Shown: in pieces, positions 34,802 to 45,072 of the stretch
Layout of the letters: each line of letters begins with the position of its first letter
Position numbering within the stretch: the stretch's first letter is position 1
Origin: Rhododendron vialii
Taxonomy: Eukaryota > Streptophyta > Magnoliopsida > Ericales > Ericaceae
Assembly (NCBI RefSeq): GCF_030253575.1
Contig: NC_080557.1
Coordinates: 6,009,001-6,073,000 of the forward strand
Length of the DNA stretch: 64,000 nucleotides
Direction: 5' to 3'
The notes under the pieces: model-generated
Databases searched by the model: none
What the model was told of the DNA's origin: nothing
The model's input: only the letters and a program-made list of their open reading frames with translations
Position numbers and translations under genes: made by a program

Positions 34802-34919
34802 TCAACGAGAAAACTCGTTAGCCCGAATATTCATCACGCTTCCGGTGATATCAAACTGTAATTCCACGTACGGTCCCAACTTGTGAAACCAATCACCAAA
34901 CACTTCCATTGCATCTCTC
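34802..34919 (-). other. Possible terminal exon, unidentified
   Basis: After an acceptor-like tttcag, the minus strand encodes 38 residues including MEVFGDWFHKLGPYVELQFD and a stop at 34802-34804. The composition is protein-like, but I do not recognise the family and see no partner exon. Confidence 0.25.
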
Positions 34920-34939
34920 TGAAATGACAAATCAGCAAA

Positions 34940-36240
34940 TATTAGCAATATCTACTGCAACGAGCAAAAGAGCCAAAACGTTTTCTCATAGGTACTAATA
35001 ATGACAAATCCTTAATTAGCCACATGTCCTTCGCAACTGAACAATTCCACGCGGGGATATTTTGTGCCTTATCAGAAACGTTCAGTGGAAAGTCCAAGAG
35101 TTTAATATCAAAACCCAACTAGCAAAATGAATATGCTATTGATTATCGACATGCATCACCTTCAACACGGGATCAAGAAATGTCACAGCTTCTGAAACGG
35201 AAACGTTGGGACGACTCTATTTTTTTTTTTTTTTTCCCCTTTCCCACTTAGCACACACTTTCCGTTTTGAAGGGATAATCAAAACTAATTAATTAGCATT
35301 TATAAGCATACGGCATTCAACTAGCATATGAAACATGGAGTATGCACAATACTAGCAGCAGAAATTTAAACGGAAAACTTTCTTTACACCCATGAGCCGC
35401 AAAAATAACCACCCTTCGGACCACCGTGTCCCGTCATTTTGCGTGACAGTTTCGAACACCATCCTGCAGCAAATATTAGAGAAACTTCCACCAACAAAAT
35501 TGGTCCGAATCAGAGTTTGTCTTTTTCCGAAAATTCAGTTTGTATCTCAGATTGATCAACAACCAATCTGCCGAGCAGATTGATAATACGCCATACACCA
35601 GTGGTACTCCACGTATCTAATCTGTCATGAATCTGTTCTAGCAACTCAAAAGTTAGTCCAAAACAGAAACTATTTTCTGGAATCCGTTTGCCAATCGGTG
35701 ATTAAAAATCTTTCTTAAGCTTTTTGGGAAAAAATCGGCATAAACATAAAATTCCAGAGAACAATTCCATTGATAATTTTGAAATTACAGAATACATAAT
35801 AATAGACAGATTGTAAAGAACGAGATACAAACATTATTTTTTGAATCACAAGCCGAGTCCTGTGTGATACCACAGTCACCTTAAGAAAGATTCACCGCCT
35901 ACCGTGGGTGTTGTAGGTTGCGTTGGCGACTTCCTCCCAGGGTTGGCTCGGCTAAACCGCAAGCCGTCAGAACACCATCGTTGACTGCCTTGGCTAACTG
36001 AACCACCGTCTGTCTCTCTCTCTCTCTCACAAGAACAATATTCAGAGTATATGGAGCAATGCGAAACTCTCGTGTCTCTACCAAAACGTGATACACCAAT
36101 ATAAAGGAAGAAAACCTCCTATAATGAATTAGGGAATTGAATTCCATGTAACTCCCACAATGAATTTGAGAATTCAAATATGCCATTAACCTCATAATGG
36201 GGAGGAGTAAACCAGGTTGTAACTCCTGATCATTAGTACA
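34940..36240. other. No clear gene
   Basis: A short plus-strand stretch near 35464-35530 (ILQQILEKLPPTKLVRIRV) is faintly F-box-like, but nothing around it supports a gene. A (TC)n tract lies at about 36013-36027. Confidence 0.35.
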
Positions 36241-36367
36241 CGTCCAGATTCGTTGAACCAAATAGAGGTCTATCGGTTGCCTCGAGAGACCCTCCGTATG
36301 CCTCGATTTTATTCATCCGATTTTCGTGGAAAATTTCCAACACTATGTGAGTGCCAAAATGTACCGG

Positions 36368-36731
36368 AAGGAATCCAAACACTTACCGTTTGTAAAGTGG
36401 AATGGTTCCCTTTATCAATTGCACTGTGTGATAGGAATTGATTCGTAGACTGGACTAAATGCAATTATATGCAGAGGAATTGGAGGGTTTATGTTACATT
36501 AAACTGAAGTTTTTAAGGGCTTTATTAACCTTCCAGCTATTGTGCTATCTGAGTTTTGTTAATACTGGTGTTGTATGACACATGCAGATAATGTGTAATG
36601 GAATTTTCACGAGTCCAGCGCACAGAGCAGTGACAAACTCGGGAAAGGAGAGGACCACTCTGGCTGTGTATTGTAGTCCACAAGCAGAAATTAGAAATTT
36701 TTCGGTGCTGGGTATATCCCACGTGGTACCC
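36368..36731 (+). pseudogene. 2OG-Fe(II) oxygenase relic, last exons (SRG1-like)
   Basis: After an acceptor (cacatgcag) at 36587, the frame reads IMCNGIFTSPAHRAVTNSGK then ERTTLAVYCSP, the last-exon signature of plant SRG1-like dioxygenases (distal iron-binding His and the Arg that holds 2-oxoglutarate lie in this part of the family). Upstream, about 36368-36441, EGIQTL...EWFPLSIALCD looks like a decayed penultimate exon (family EGLQ.L...W..VPI..AL). No first exons lie nearby. It is on the same strand as the intact relative at 62.5 kb and is likely a duplicated, truncated copy. Confidence 0.7.
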
Positions 36732-38856
36732 TTCTCAGTACATCCGGACTGTTCAATACACTTTTCGACGGCTTGGATTGAAACCCTCTATCATCTGACC
36801 CCAACACTTTCTCTTTCCTTTTTCTCTCTCAAAATTCGAGCCGTCCAAAAACGCAATGGACGGCTCAGACATGTTGAGCGGGCAATACATGGTACTACCC
36901 ACCCGGCACAGAAAATTTTTCCAGCATGAATTGAGATTCGCCGATAGAGGAGCTCATCTAGACTACTTCTTTTAAATGTACGAAGGTGTTTCCTACTTTT
37001 TATTTTCCACAAATGCCCTTGACCCCACCCCATCTTATGCCTCTTCCCAACGGATGCAATACAAAAATACGTTTCAAGCTGAAATACAAGGGAACCCGCG
37101 AAACAGAAGTTACGAAATGTCTCAAAGGAATGCCAACCGGGAACAAACCAAACAAAACCATTCATTGTTTTTTTGGGTAAGTAACCATTCATTACTCTCT
37201 CTCTCTCTCTCTTCGATATCAGAATTGGTTGCATTCGAGCGCGATTTTTGTGCAGTTCAATGGCCTTTGATAATTTGAAGTCAAGCCCTCGTAATTGAGG
37301 TACTTCCGTTTTAATCAGCCAATTGTGGGTTTAGAACCCTGATTTATTTCGCTTCCTGGTTATTAATGTTTTTGTTGATTCTTTTTGTGAGTTTTTTCCT
37401 GGGTTCCCTGCTTCAATTTCGACAGAATCGGTTCTCTAATTCTTGGGTTTTGATGCATTTTCTTTTTACTTTCCGAGTTTTAATTTTCCGTTGGGGTTTC
37501 GTTGATGCAGGAATTGGGTACTGCTACTCATGGTTACTTCAGTGGAATATGTGTTCTCTCCCATTCTAGATTATGAGCGTTGGTATTTCAGAGAAATTTG
37601 AGAAGAGAAATTGGGTATCTGGGATCCTTTGCGGTGAAAATGGAATGAAGAAAAGCATTTTGTAACGAAATTTCCTGTAGGAAATATCGGTTTCCCGAAG
37701 AGCCCGGAGAACGCACCGAGTTACCGAACCCACACCAGTTTTCCAAAAGAAGCATCGGGTTTCTTTGCAAAGTTTGGTATCTATATTACCTTGTCAAACC
37801 TTCCATCATTTTCTTGATTGAAACACTTGTTGAGATGAGATAACTTACTTCCCTGATATCACAAAAATCCGTGTGCCTTTGTGAACACCCAAAATCCCCC
37901 ATTTTTACTTGCATTTCACGAGTTCAATGAGATGTGCAAGAGATGTGTATGGATAGCCCGTCTTGCAACTTTCGGAATGATTAATTGATTTCATTAGTGG
38001 ATCAATCGTTGGTTAATATCTCATCAACATCAGCATAGTGTATCATTTTGGTGTAGCAGACAACACTTGGTAAATGTTTGATAAACTTTTTACATTACAT
38101 AGTGACACTAAGTAAGTCCCCATACGCACCCTAAACACATTCTATTGTATTTAACTGGAGAAGTCATTTGTCCTGTCCTATACATGTTCACATGTACAAA
38201 AACGAGCATAAATGCCATAATCTAATGTTGAAAAAGCCCGGCAGGTGAGAAGTTCTTAATTTGATTGGATACATAGTGGAATGCGCTGGCATTCTGACAA
38301 TTTTCCCCATTACAGTTCAAGCAAGAACCCATGTATTAGGACTTAGAATTTCTCCAAGAATGGTGTATGCAATAGGTGTCTTTCTAAGACTCCATTTTCC
38401 CTACTTTCTATTTATACTTTTTCATGCCTTTTTCTGATTTTATGGTTGTTTCTAGACTTTTTTTCCCCTGATCGGTTATCATCACAATGAGTTAATTTAC
38501 TACTTGAGATATCAATATGGTTGCATCTGCATGTGATTAGTCATCGTATTATTTTGAGATGGATCTATACTAGAAATGGGAAAAAGGCATGAGAATAAAC
38601 GAGAAGTTGAAAGAGAGAGGAAGAAAGGAGATGCATGATTGGAGATATTTGTGTAATGAGATTGTTAGAGATAGAAAGTTGTAGGCAAAGACAAATTAAC
38701 GACGAGGAAAAAAAGAGTAATGATTTGGCTCAATTTTCAGTTCCAATATTGGAATTGAAAAGAGAGATGAAGAAGTGTGAAGAATGATTGGCACTGATAG
38801 ATTATGGGGTTTGATTGTAAGATCTTGTTACCTGCACCATGTGTTCGTTAATGTAT
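36732..38856. other. Intergenic; possible 5' region of an unrecognised gene
   Basis: A (CT)n tract at about 37191-37212 precedes ATGGCCTTTGATAATTTG at 37260 and a donor-like gtaatt, which is the layout of a plant 5' leader and first exon, but no later exon can be joined with confidence. The rest, to the Athila insertion, is AT-rich without features. Confidence 0.3.
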
Positions 38857-39742
38857 TGCTTCTGTTCGCTCCGATGTAATGGAATAACACCCCAAGCGTA
38901 GGGCCTAAAACGTTTGTTGAAGCATAATAAACCGGAAATCCGGGATCGTACCCAAGGGAATAATTATATGGCTTGCTCGGATTTGTAGATGGAAGTACGG
39001 GCTTTCGGCTTTAAGACAGCCAACTTTGTTTTACTTTAACGGTGGTAATAAAAGGGCTAAATTAAAAGGAAATTAACTAGAGAAAAGATAGGTTAGGTCT
39101 AAGAATTATTAACACCCAAGACCCGAGCTAAATCACACTCGTCACCAAATTATACAATTCAAGATACTCGGTTAAAGTTCTCAAATCGGAAAATAAAATA
39201 ATTTGAGAATCAAGCTAGCTCTAGAATTCATTTGGCAAATACCTCGTGCGAAAGAGCTCTAAGCATCATGTGTGGTGGGTAGGCGAAGCTCCCACCTACA
39301 CATGATCAAAGAGGTTAACACCTCGGTGATTTGACAAACAAATCCGAACCCCACATCAATTTTCAAATCAAAGTTTAAAGCTTTATTGGGTGCAAAATGC
39401 AATTTTCGCCCGAGCCATGAGATGCTAATCATCCCATGACCTAACCCTTGAAACTACTCACTCATATCTAGAGAGATAAAAGCAAGTGAAAAACTACTTG
39501 ACATAATTGAAATAACAAGACTAGAAGAAAATTAGAGATTAAGATAGATCGGGAGAAGATAAACAACTTTAATAAAGGAGACAATAACAAAAAGTAACAA
39601 CTAAGGGCAGAAAATTAAAAGTTAAGAGCTGGAAAAATGAAGAACAACAAGAACACTCAAGAACAATTTGAATCTAGATCTAGATCTAAAAATTAGGTAA
39701 GCAAATCTAAGTCTACCCACTTTTTTAAAACAATGAAATAAG

Positions 39743-39750
39743 CTTTTATA
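39743..39750 (-). promoter_or_regulatory. TATA box in the Athila LTR
   Basis: TATAAAAG on the minus strand; the active copy would be at 51935-51942 in the 5' LTR. Transcription probably starts about 30 bp downstream, that is at lower coordinates. Confidence 0.65.
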
Positions 39751-39809
39751 CTTCTAAGCTCCGCGCCTGGAATATTCCCTAGATGCTCCGAAAATCCCAT
39801 GCAAAGCCC

Positions 39810-40032
39810 CTCGGCATCGATGGCAACGGCCTTAGCATGCCCTGCTATGGGGCTCGGCATTGATGTAAATAATTGGAGTCCATCGATGCCGAGGTCGTTA
39901 ACGGCCTAAACAATTAAGCTGCTCGGCAGCGATGTAACATGGATCTCTCCATCGATGCCGAGGGGGATAAGAGTCTTGATCACTAAGGGGCTCGGCATCG
40001 ATGGGACTTATCGCTTGACATCGATGCCGAGG
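39810..40032. promoter_or_regulatory. Paired ATCGAT-core palindrome array, period 69 bp
   Basis: Cores are centred at 39818.5, 39861.5, 39884.5, 39930.5, 39953.5, 39999.5 and 40022.5. Each of the last three pairs is ctcggca(t/g)(c/t)gatg facing catcgatgccgag, 23 bp apart, and pairs repeat every 69 bp. The copy in the 5' LTR is at 52002-52224. The cluster lies upstream of the TATA box on the element's strand. Confidence 0.85.
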
Positions 40033-40333
40033 TCGTTAACTCGTCGCTTGGCTGCCTCTCTCTGCCTCTTGCTCGGGCAAGTCTTGTTTTGCTCGGGCGA
40101 AACTTCTTCTGCCTTGGCCATTTCTGGTTCTGCTCGGGCGAAACAACTTCTGCTCGGGCTGTTTCCACCTTGACATGCCTTAGGCCTCAAAGACTCCTTT
40201 ATTTGGCGATTTATCTACAAAACATAACCAAAGCACTATACGAGCAAACACGTTAATAATAACTAATAAGTAATTAAATTAGACTAAAACTAGTTACTAG
40301 CGCACCCTTTATTACATTCTCGGGTGCTTATCA

Positions 40334-40350
40334 CACCCCCCAACTTAAGG
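40334..40350 (-). other. Polypurine tract of Athila
   Basis: Minus strand TTAAGTTGGGGGGTG directly upstream of the 3' LTR. Confidence 0.85.
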
Positions 40351-41151
40351 TTTGCTAGTCCCTAGCGAACGAAATGCAGAAAATCAAAACATAAGCAACT
40401 ATGCAATCCTTCCGAATTTACAACTTAGAACATGCTCAATTCTGTAACCTAGCAAGAGTTCAACAATCCAGCTTTTTATTTCATTTCTACAACTCACATT
40501 TTCAGCATTCAATTAAACAGGCTAAGTATCAAGCAAGTCTAAGAGCAAGCTAAAAATGGTCTGTGTCCTCGAACAATGGGAGGATACGGGACACAGAACC
40601 TGCGAGTTCAAACTAAACCATATCCACCGGAAACGTGCTCAACAACAGGCATGAGCGAACAAGAAATACTATGCCTCAAACAACTAAAGCACTTTATTCA
40701 ACTGAATTGAAAACTAGTAGACGAATTTTGGACAACGAAAGGAAAGCATGCCATTAACTAGTTATGCAACTATCAGACAGTCAATCAAAATGGAATTCAG
40801 GCGCACGAAAGATCAACTAAGGTCTTTTAAGCTTCTAATGACCTTGGTTACAAAGATCAGGTTAGCAAAAATGGGCGACGGTCTATTTCTAGCTTGGTTA
40901 ACTACCCGAGTGACCGCCGCCAACATAAGAAATAAACCAAGTCAAAGCCAAACCGGCCAAACCAATAAACCAACTACTAACTAACAATGTGCAAAGCTAT
41001 ACTACGAAATGAAAATGCAACAAAACAAAATAAAAAGATAGGATAGTTGGCATGTCAACCAACCAAGACCCCGACCAAGTAAAGGGAATTTCTAGAGCCA
41101 CCGACTCTCTATCAAAACATCACCATGACACCACCTCAACTAGTCATCCTC

Positions 41152-42372
41152 TCAATCTCCCAACTCCTCACTCTCATACCCAGCAAAGTCATCACTCACT
41201 TCTCCCTCCTCAACCGGCTCGGGGACATACTTTACCCCATGTTGCTGCTCCAGAATAGATGTCTGCCAGGCTATCTCTCTCCTTTGTGCTTCCTGTTCCC
41301 TCATCATCTTTCTTCTTTTAACCTTCTCCTTTCTTTGCGAGTTGATAATTGAAACCCCTTGACAAAATAGCTTCTTGAGCCAAGACCCTTGTTTCTCCTT
41401 TCTTGAGGGCATTGTGGTCAAATAATCCCCCTTTCTCGCTTGCTTACCCTTTGCAGTGTGAATCTGGGATGAGCTTTTCACCTCAAATGTGTCATCTATA
41501 GGCCCCGGAGAAAGTTCTTCCAATTGCTCATAGGCTGCCCCCCTAACTCCTTTGCTCTTGCACAAGCTAGTAATCATACATGGAAATGGCATATTGGCAG
41601 TAATCAAAGTATTGGCTCTAAAATCACGCAGCTGAGTAAATATGAACATGGCCCAGTCAACTATCAAATCATTAGCTGTAAAAGCAAACAAAATTTCTCC
41701 ACTTTTCCTGGTTGGCCTACTCTCTGAACCTCGGGGATAAAGATTGTAATGTATCACTTTGTTCAGGAATCTAGAGCTGCCTTTGAAATTTCCGGGCACA
41801 TGGGGCAATGAAGCCAAAGCGGGATCATAATACAACGTCTCATTTACTACTTGCAGATCAATCAATTCATCCTTTCTAGGGTAATTCACAGATTCAGGAG
41901 GAGGCCTTTGAATTTTCAAATATGCAGCAATATCATCAGGAGTAATCACAATATCTATTCCCCCTACTTTCGAAAAAATTATAACAGCCGGGTCACTTTC
42001 CCAATCACCTTCTGGAATAATCATAAACTTGTAAAATTCAATAACGGCATTCTTATTATAACCCAATAACGGCTCAGTCCAGAAATTCAAACCTTTCCTC
42101 ATGACGTACCGAAGCCCCGTGTGATCATCAGACAATGCCGTAGCATCCACTTGCCTCTCATTTTTGAACTTTCTGCCCGCAAAACTATCCTCCCACACTC
42201 TCCTCTTATCCGCTGCAACTTGGCCCGGAGTCCGTCTCCTCCGCTTACTCCTTGATCCCGAAGCCTCCGCGGGCTGAATTTCTTCCTCACTCTCAGCCAT
42301 GAAATCATCTTCCTCTTCAATTTCTGCTTGCGAAGGCGGAGCACGGTGCGCGGTCTGTTTTATTCTCGGCAT
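41152..42372 (-). CDS. Athila 3' ORF (env-position protein)
   Basis: An intact 406-codon frame between pol and the 3' LTR, the place where Athila elements carry their so-called env-like ORF. It starts MPRIKQTAHRAPPSQ, has an acidic stretch (EIEEEDDFMAESEEE) and a basic cluster SKRRRR near residue 43 that could be a nuclear localisation signal, and then a globular region like the putative plant transposon domain found in related elements (FWTEPLLGYNKNAVIEFYKF; VPGNFKGSSRFLNKVIHYNL). I see no signal peptide, no membrane anchor and no furin-like site, so the sequence does not support an envelope function. It has stayed open although pol is broken. Function unknown. Confidence 0.75.
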   Translation of the reverse strand: MPRIKQTAHRAPPSQAEIEEEDDFMAESEEEIQPAEASGSRSKRRRRTPGQVAADKRRVWEDSFAGRKFKNERQVDATALSDDHTGLRYVMRKGLNFWTEPLLGYNKNAVIEFYKFMIIPEGDWESDPAVIIFSKVGGIDIVITPDDIAAYLKIQRPPPESVNYPRKDELIDLQVVNETLYYDPALASLPHVPGNFKGSSRFLNKVIHYNLYPRGSESRPTRKSGEILFAFTANDLIVDWAMFIFTQLRDFRANTLITANMPFPCMITSLCKSKGVRGAAYEQLEELSPGPIDDTFEVKSSSQIHTAKGKQARKGDYLTTMPSRKEKQGSWLKKLFCQGVSIINSQRKEKVKRRKMMREQEAQRREIAWQTSILEQQHGVKYVPEPVEEGEVSDDFAGYESEELGD

Positions 42373-42825
42373 TGAAAACTAAAAGGGATTTTTTTGGTTT
42401 TTATTTTGTAATTTTCGGATTTTTGAGGGATTTTCTACGGTTTTTGATTTTTTTGGTGGAAATGGGTGAATGTAGGGTCAAAATATAGTGGGGGGTGGAT
42501 ATGTAAGTGAAAGATAGGAAAAAGTTAGGGATTTATGTGGAAAAAGAAGAAAATTTTCGGATTTGAAAAGGGGAAATTGGGTTTACCTTATTTTCGGCTT
42601 AAAACTTGAAATTGATGGAGAAAAGCTTGAGTGTTCTTGAGGGAGATGGAGGATTTGGGAGTTTTCTGTGGAAATATGGGGGATTTGGTGGTGGATTGGA
42701 AGTTTAGGTCTAGGGTTTAAGTGGTTTAATGGAGAGAAGAAGAGGGAAAATCGGGTTCAGAAGATTGAGAGTGGTTTTCCTTTGGTTTCTGACGTGATCA
42801 GCACTGATCTGCCGCTGATATTGAG
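42373..42825 (-). promoter_or_regulatory. Possible leader and promoter region of the Athila 3' ORF
   Basis: Read on the minus strand, the ~450 bp before the ATG are pyrimidine-rich and contain aaaccctag, a motif common in plant 5' leaders, and a donor-like aaggtaaac. Upstream of it lies the palindrome array at 42828-43005. An internal promoter is an inference; no canonical TATA was found. Confidence 0.35.
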
Positions 42826-42827
42826 CT

Positions 42828-43005
42828 CGGCAGCGATGTAATATTTGAGCTTCCATCGATGCCGAAGCTGATAACTGTTTAGGGAGATAAGCTGCTCGGC
42901 AGCGATGTAATTTCTAAGCTTCCATCGATGCCGAAGCTAAAAACGACCCCCCCTGTGGAACCTCCTTGACATCGATAGAACTTTCTGAATCCCATCGATG
43001 CCGAA
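42828..43005. promoter_or_regulatory. Internal copy of the paired palindrome array
   Basis: AGCGAT/ATCGAT cores are centred at 42834.5, 42857.5, 42903.5, 42926.5, 42973.5 and 42996.5: steps of 23, 46, 23, 47 and 23 bp, the same architecture as in the LTR. The flanks (gctcggcagcgatg, catcgatgccgaag) also match the LTR motifs. Confidence 0.85.
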
Positions 43006-45072
43006 TCAAATAACTCAGCGATTTTGCCATTCCTTCAATTTGGTCCAGAACTTCAACAATTGATTCAACAACCCCAAAAAGACCTTAGCATATTGGAAAC
43101 CACACCACAATCCCTCCAAACAACCGGTCGCCTAGGCTAAGCAAAAATTGGGAGAAAAACAGGATGTAATATAGGACAAGGTGACTCATATGTGGTATAA
43201 TCATGCAAACAATGCCTTGTATCCTTTCCTAAGTGCGCTTTGGATTCCAAAATGATTGAAAATCGACATTTAAACACAACTAGGCATGGACATGCGATTA
43301 TTCACCTAACTACAAGCATTTTTATTGAAAGATGGGGATATGGGCCAAAACTTGCTCAAAAATTTGCTCAACACTTAAACCATTCAATTTTCAACTAAGC
43401 ATGCAAATTAAGAAACACAAAATTCTTAGGATTGCTACGAATTCTTGCTAACCAACAACGATTGAGCATGCAATAAGTCACGAACAAAACTAAAAACTCT
43501 GACAAAAGGAAGAAATTGCAAGTAAAAACCTTTATTTATTTTTGAAATTTTCAATTTTCTCATGTTTTTGGTTTTTTTAATTTCTATTGTTTTTGAATTT
43601 TAAAAATTTTCACAAGATGCAAACAAAAATGCAAATAGCACATAAGCTAACCCCTCCCCCAACTTAAAGCGATGCTATGCCCTCATAGCATTAAGAACAA
43701 GATGAAGAGAGAAAGAGTGCGCGAATGTACCGTCCAAGGGGAATGTCAACCCCTAAATACCTCGACCAAGTTGGAGGATTTTATGTCATTGTCTTGCTCC
43801 AGCCAGATTAGATGCTTCCAGGGTTCACTCCTTCGGTTCTACCAACTCGGAACCATAGCTAGTCACACTGGGCCATATCCAAAGCTTTATCGGACTAACA
43901 ACCGCGGCTCGTAGCCACACCCATGCTTAGGGCTCCTGAACGCCTCACTCACTCCGGCTTTAGGTCCAAACCACCAAGGCTGGTGTGGTAGCAAATAAAC
44001 CCTGCAGAAGACTTAAGAGAACGACCTTCCACAAAACAAATGACATTAGAACCACCGGCCCGTGTTATCCGGCTTCCAAACAAACAAAAACTAAAAGACA
44101 AAACGTAAAGACAATGCAAAGAACAAATGAAAACATGCAACATATAATGAAATGCACCACCCGATCATCACGCGATCACACGAGTCATACTTTTCTTCCC
44201 ATTCCCTACCGGTGGGGTAAGAAGTGGGTGGCTATACTAGACCGTTGAACATGTGTTATGCTAGCGCCCGTAATAAAATCTATCGCTTGACCTCGCCAAA
44301 CAATGAAGTCCAGCGTCCCCTAAGATCAAAACAAAGCAAGATGCAATATAACCTAGCGTGCACTCCAGGCAATATCAAACCTCACTCACAGACCTAAGTT
44401 GCCTCCGATTAGGGGCAATCGCGGAGAGCATGGATCATTAACGATAAACTATTACCAAGAAGAACTAATGAAAGCCCTTTTTACACTAACACATTGATGA
44501 AATCTTTTGCATGTGAGGTATCTCCAAGATTTTATTGGATGCAAACACAGAACAAAAACAATCAAAACATAACAGACAAAGCATGCATACTAAACTAAAA
44601 GAGAAATAAAGCAAGAAAGAAAGAAAGAAAGAAATATGCACAGTATATACAAATTTAATATCAGAACTCGGAGCGTCAAAGTCACAGCTAGACTCCGCCA
44701 AACAATGAAGTCCAGCGTCCCCTAAGATCGTAACCAGGCAAGCAAACGAGATAAAGCCAAGTGCGCAAGCACAGGAGTATCAAGGCCAAACCTAAGGATC
44801 TATACCGCCCCCATTAGGGCTAATCTGGGAAACGTGAGTGGTTTACTGTGAATTACTCCTATCAGAAAAGCTAATTAAAGCCCTATGTCACTGATATTAA
44901 ATGATTTGCCCTTCGAACCGGAGCTGGGCACACGATCCTTCTTTTAGTAGCGGCGTGCGAAGCTACATATACCCAAGTCAATGGAGGGTACCCCCTACCC
45001 GGGGGCCGGGTCCGACAAACAGTTAAGTTCAGCAGTTACGCTTTCGCTCCCCGTGCAATTTTAAGAAACAAA
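43006..45072 (-). other. Athila non-coding interior with a second purine block and a 402-bp duplication
   Basis: This is the region between pol and the 3' ORF. It has a cccctcccccaacttaaa block at about 43650, resembling the PPT and also present in the Athila relic at 16460. A module starting ccaaacaatgaagtccagcg occurs at 44296 and 44698, 402 bp apart, with further similarity downstream (cccctaagatc, gattaggggcaatc / cattagggctaatc). No frame of note. Confidence 0.7.

Larger units (their letters stand above)
38857..40333 (-). repeat. 3' LTR of Athila
   Basis: It contains a minus-strand TATAAAAG at 39743-39750, the paired palindrome array at 39810-40032 just upstream of it, and five ~20-bp units around gctcgggcgaaac (starts 40071, 40091, 40111, 40132, 40152). 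Confidence 0.95.

Noticed and set aside
35392..35583. F-box gene
   Set aside because: Only about 20 residues look F-box-like; no downstream Kelch/FBA domain and stop soon after.
37260..37320. First exon of a host gene (MAFDNLKSSP)
   Set aside because: Layout is suggestive, but no later exon can be joined in phase with protein-like content; kept only as a note.
41152..42372. Calling the Athila 3' ORF a true envelope gene
   Set aside because: No signal peptide, membrane anchor or cleavage site can be seen; only its position fits the old name.
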